16,999 nt of DNA, from NCBI RefSeq assembly GCF_043424415.1, contig NZ_JBHWOO010000266.1, positions 1 to 16,999 of the forward strand, written 5' to 3'. The notes below the pieces were generated by a model that was given only the letters and a program-made list of their open reading frames with translations, was not told where the DNA came from and ran no database searches. Origin of the DNA: Luteococcus sp043424415. Lineage in GTDB: Bacteria > Actinomycetota > Actinomycetes > Propionibacteriales > Propionibacteriaceae. Below, one piece after another: positions 14,801 through 16,999 of this stretch. Each line of letters opens with the position of its first letter. Position 1 is the first letter of the stretch. Both the position numbers and the translations under genes were made by a program.

Positions 14801-16999
14801 CGATTGCCTTCCAGGGTTCGGTACAGGCGATCGTAGACCTCCGCCGCGTGCTGCCAGGTGCGGCGCGCGGCCCAGGCCCTCGCCTTTGCGACGTGCTCCT
14901 GCGTGGCCTGCGGATCGTCCAGCAGGCCGGCGACGGCCCCAGCCAGCGCAGCCGCATCCCCGGCCGGCACCAGCGGCAGGCCGCTCGGCTCCAGCAGCTC
15001 CCGCAGCGCCGGCAGATCACTGGTCACCACAGCGCGGCCCAGCGCCATCGCCTCCACCGGCTTCATCGGCGTCACCACCCGGCACACTGGCGTGTCCATC
15101 CGCGGCACCGCCACCACGTCGAGCGCCTCCACCCAGGACAGCGCCTCCTCGCGCCCCACCCGTCCGGGAAAGACACAGACATCGGCGATGCCCAGCTCAC
15201 GCGCCCGCTGCTGCAGCGCCGGACGCTCGGTGCCGTCACCCACCAAGGCACAGCGCACGTCGCGGCCCTCGCCGCGCAGCAGCGCCACCGCCTCCAGCGT
15301 GGTGCCGAAACCCTCATAGCCCACCAGCGAACTCACCGCACCGATCCACGACGCGTCCGGCTCGATGCCCAGCCGCTCCCGGGCCTCGCGCCGACTCGTG
15401 CTGCGCTGCAGCAGGTGCTCGTCGACGGCATTGGGCACCACGCTGATCCGATCCGCCGGCACGCCGCGACCCACCAGGTCTGCCTTCTGCACCTTTGAGA
15501 GCACCACCACCGCGTCGGCCGCCAGCGCACAGGCGGTCTCGCGGTCGCGCTGCAGCCGCAGGAAGTCACTGTGCTCGGCCCGCTCCCGCACCTGCTCGGG
15601 ACGCTTCGAGAGCCAGGTGAGCTCCAGCTGCCCGCGCATCTCGTAGATCCACGGCAACCCGAAACGCCTCGCCACCGCCTCGGTGACCAGGCCATTGGTG
15701 TAGTCCGTGGTGGTGTGCAGCACCGCCGGGCGCGAGCGCTCCACCAGCCGGGCCAGCCGACGGGCCTGCTCCGCCAGGCGCTGCGGGGTGGCCGCCGGCA
15801 TCTGCCACGGCACCAGGCGGTGCACCAGCACACCGTCGACCAGCTCGCGGCGCGGCGCTCCCAGACGGCCGATCGTCACCGGATAGCCGAGCCGGGTGAC
15901 CGCCTCCACCCGCCAGCCCGCCCGCTGCTGGGCCTGCATGATCGCCTGGCTGCGCAGCGTCGAACCCGAGCGGGTGTGCGGCAGTGAGTTGGTGAGCACG
16001 TGCAGCACCCGTCGCTGGTCGGGCCGCCAGCCAGGCCGCGGGCCCCGCGCCGGGGGAGCCAGGTGCCCCGGCTGCAGCGCATCCAGGGTGCCCTGGATCC
16101 GTCGCCCCAGCCGCGTCGACGGACCCGCCTCGGCCAGCGCGGCGTGGAGGTCACCGGCCTGCAGCTCACGCCGGGCCCGGTCATCGGGGCCCACCAGGCG
16201 CTTCGGCACCAGGTCGTGGTGCCCGTGCGCCAGGGCAGCCGCCGCCGCAAAGCGGTCCAGCGGGCCGGTGCCGGGGGAGTGCTCGGCCCAGGCGGCAACC
16301 GTGCGCTGCAGCTCGTCGGGACGGTCGGCCAGGTGCGCCGCCACCACCTGCCAGGCCCGCGGACCCCGCCCGGTGCGCACCCGCCGGGCCAGACCGGTGC
16401 GACGGGCCAGCTGCACGAAGAAGGTGGCACTGTCGCCGTCCAGGTGCGATGCGATGGTGCCGAGGGTGAGCGCCGCATCCTGCAGCAACGGGCCCAGCCT
16501 GTGGGTACCCCGGGACCCTGCGTGCTGCCCGTGCTGGTCAGCGGCCAGTTCCAGCGCCTGCAGCATCGTCGCGGCGCCGCGCTCGGGCGTCGCCCACTGC
16601 TCCACCCAGCGACGGCCACCCTCGCCCACCCGCAGGCGCGACGGATCGCTCGCCAGCCCCTGCCACAGCGCCGCCAGCGCCTCGGCATCGTCGGGGGCCG
16701 TGACGTCACCGGCACCGGACTCGACGACGATCCGGGCCGCCTCACCCGTCACGCTCGCCGAGACGTGACGGCCACTGGCCAGCGCCTCGTACAGCTTGGA
16801 AGGCACGGTCAGCTCCATGCCGCTCCAGCCGCGCAACATCACCAGCACCGAATCGGCCCACGCATAGTGCTCGGCCACGCCGGCGCCGGGCACCCGCTCG
16901 ACGAAGTCGACCGGAGCCCCCAAACGCTCGGCCAGGTGGCGCAGTGGCACCTCGTGCACGCCGCTTCCCACCAGCCGCAGCCGCACCGAAACCCCTGCC
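14797..16999 (-). CDS. Tandem GT4 glycosyltransferase, 5' end cut by window edge
   Basis: The frame is open to the window end, so the true start lies beyond 16999. The first possible start in view (GTG at 16986) sits mid-strand in a GT4 C-half and is almost surely an internal valine. Numbering from it, residues 1 to about 150 are the donor-binding half of one GT4 domain, with SGMELTVPSKLYEALASGR at 55-73 holding the usual glutamate loop. About 155-320 is a helical, alanine-rich linker. About 325-725 is a complete GT4 domain: a G-rich N-terminal loop near 338-345, IYEMRGQLEL at 447-456, a VVPNAVDEHLL hinge at 516-526, SSLVGYEG at 552-559 and TPMKPVEAMALGRAVVTSD at 639-657. This second domain resembles the first GT4 domain of the 6725-11179 product. 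The protein probably adds two hexoses in turn. It is the first operon gene seen in the window; its stop overlaps the permease start by 4 bp. Confidence 0.85.
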   Translation of the reverse strand, partial: AGVSVRLRLVGSGVHEVPLRHLAERLGAPVDFVERVPGAGVAEHYAWADSVLVMLRGWSGMELTVPSKLYEALASGRHVSASVTGEAARIVVESGAGDVTAPDDAEALAALWQGLASDPSRLRVGEGGRRWVEQWATPERGAATMLQALELAADQHGQHAGSRGTHRLGPLLQDAALTLGTIASHLDGDSATFFVQLARRTGLARRVRTGRGPRAWQVVAAHLADRPDELQRTVAAWAEHSPGTGPLDRFAAAAALAHGHHDLVPKRLVGPDDRARRELQAGDLHAALAEAGPSTRLGRRIQGTLDALQPGHLAPPARGPRPGWRPDQRRVLHVLTNSLPHTRSGSTLRSQAIMQAQQRAGWRVEAVTRLGYPVTIGRLGAPRRELVDGVLVHRLVPWQMPAATPQRLAEQARRLARLVERSRPAVLHTTTDYTNGLVTEAVARRFGLPWIYEMRGQLELTWLSKRPEQVRERAEHSDFLRLQRDRETACALAADAVVVLSKVQKADLVGRGVPADRISVVPNAVDEHLLQRSTSRREARERLGIEPDASWIGAVSSLVGYEGFGTTLEAVALLRGEGRDVRCALVGDGTERPALQQRARELGIADVCVFPGRVGREEALSWVEALDVVAVPRMDTPVCRVVTPMKPVEAMALGRAVVTSDLPALRELLEPSGLPLVPAGDAAALAGAVAGLLDDPQATQEHVAKARAWAARRTWQHAAEVYDRLYRTLEGNR
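14807..14812 (-). promoter_or_regulatory. Ribosome binding site of the permease gene
   Basis: GGAAGG on the minus strand, 6 nt before the ATG at 14800. It sits in the last codons of the tandem GT4 gene and supports the ATGA overlap and coupled translation. Confidence 0.75.

Noticed and set aside
4697..16999. CRISPR array, tRNA or riboswitch
   Set aside because: The coding strands are filled almost end to end by recognisable genes, and I saw no regularly spaced repeats or cloverleaf-like sequence.

Overview
This window comes from a high-GC Gram-positive bacterium, most likely an actinobacterium (perhaps Propionibacteriales; the order is a guess). The grounds are strong G/C third-position bias, long shadow ORFs in every frame, clear GGAGG/GGAAGG ribosome binding sites, a GTG start, and the gene families present. 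Every intact gene fits one theme: building and exporting a cell-surface polysaccharide or cell-wall glycopolymer. I see no tRNA, rRNA, CRISPR or phage genes.

Layout. (i) 1-141: the right end of an insertion sequence, probably IS256 (Mutator) family, with the last codons of its transposase and its terminal repeat. (ii) 142-761 (+): the C-terminal part of a glycosyltransferase-like gene whose front is missing exactly where the IS ends. (iii) 777-2033 (-): an intact putative rhamnosyltransferase-type enzyme, related to that remnant and convergent with it. (iv) 2034-2270: a divergent intergenic region that should hold promoters for both sides. (v) 2271-4688 and 4697-6655 (+): a two-gene operon with a membrane-anchored CgeB-like glycosyltransferase and a GT2 plus GT4-like fusion. 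(vi) 6671-6712: a perfect 18-bp hairpin between convergent genes, a likely two-way terminator. (vii) 16999 down to 6725 (-): a tightly packed five-gene operon, read as tandem GT4 protein (cut by the window edge), ABC-2 permease, ABC ATPase, CgeB-like plus GT2 fusion, and a 1484-residue multi-module glycosyltransferase. The junctions overlap by 4 bp, 17 bp and 4 bp, then comes a 6-bp gap.

How it works together (inference). The glycosyltransferases would build the chain on a lipid carrier in the cytoplasm, and the Wzm/Wzt-like transporter would move the finished glycan across the membrane. No Wzx/Wzy flippase or polymerase, initiating sugar-phosphate transferase or nucleotide-sugar gene is present, so those functions must lie elsewhere.

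The most striking feature is module shuffling. A CgeB-like domain with a near-identical FWNKEDP motif occurs in three genes. A GT4-like domain with DQW, HDE and GNAVWYSQ motifs occurs in two convergent genes. A small putative beta-sandwich domain occurs at the C-terminus of the two rhamnosyltransferase-like genes and in the N-terminal half of the 805-residue protein. Two of the three CgeB-like domains are followed by what looks like a decayed GT2 domain, while the third has an intact one.
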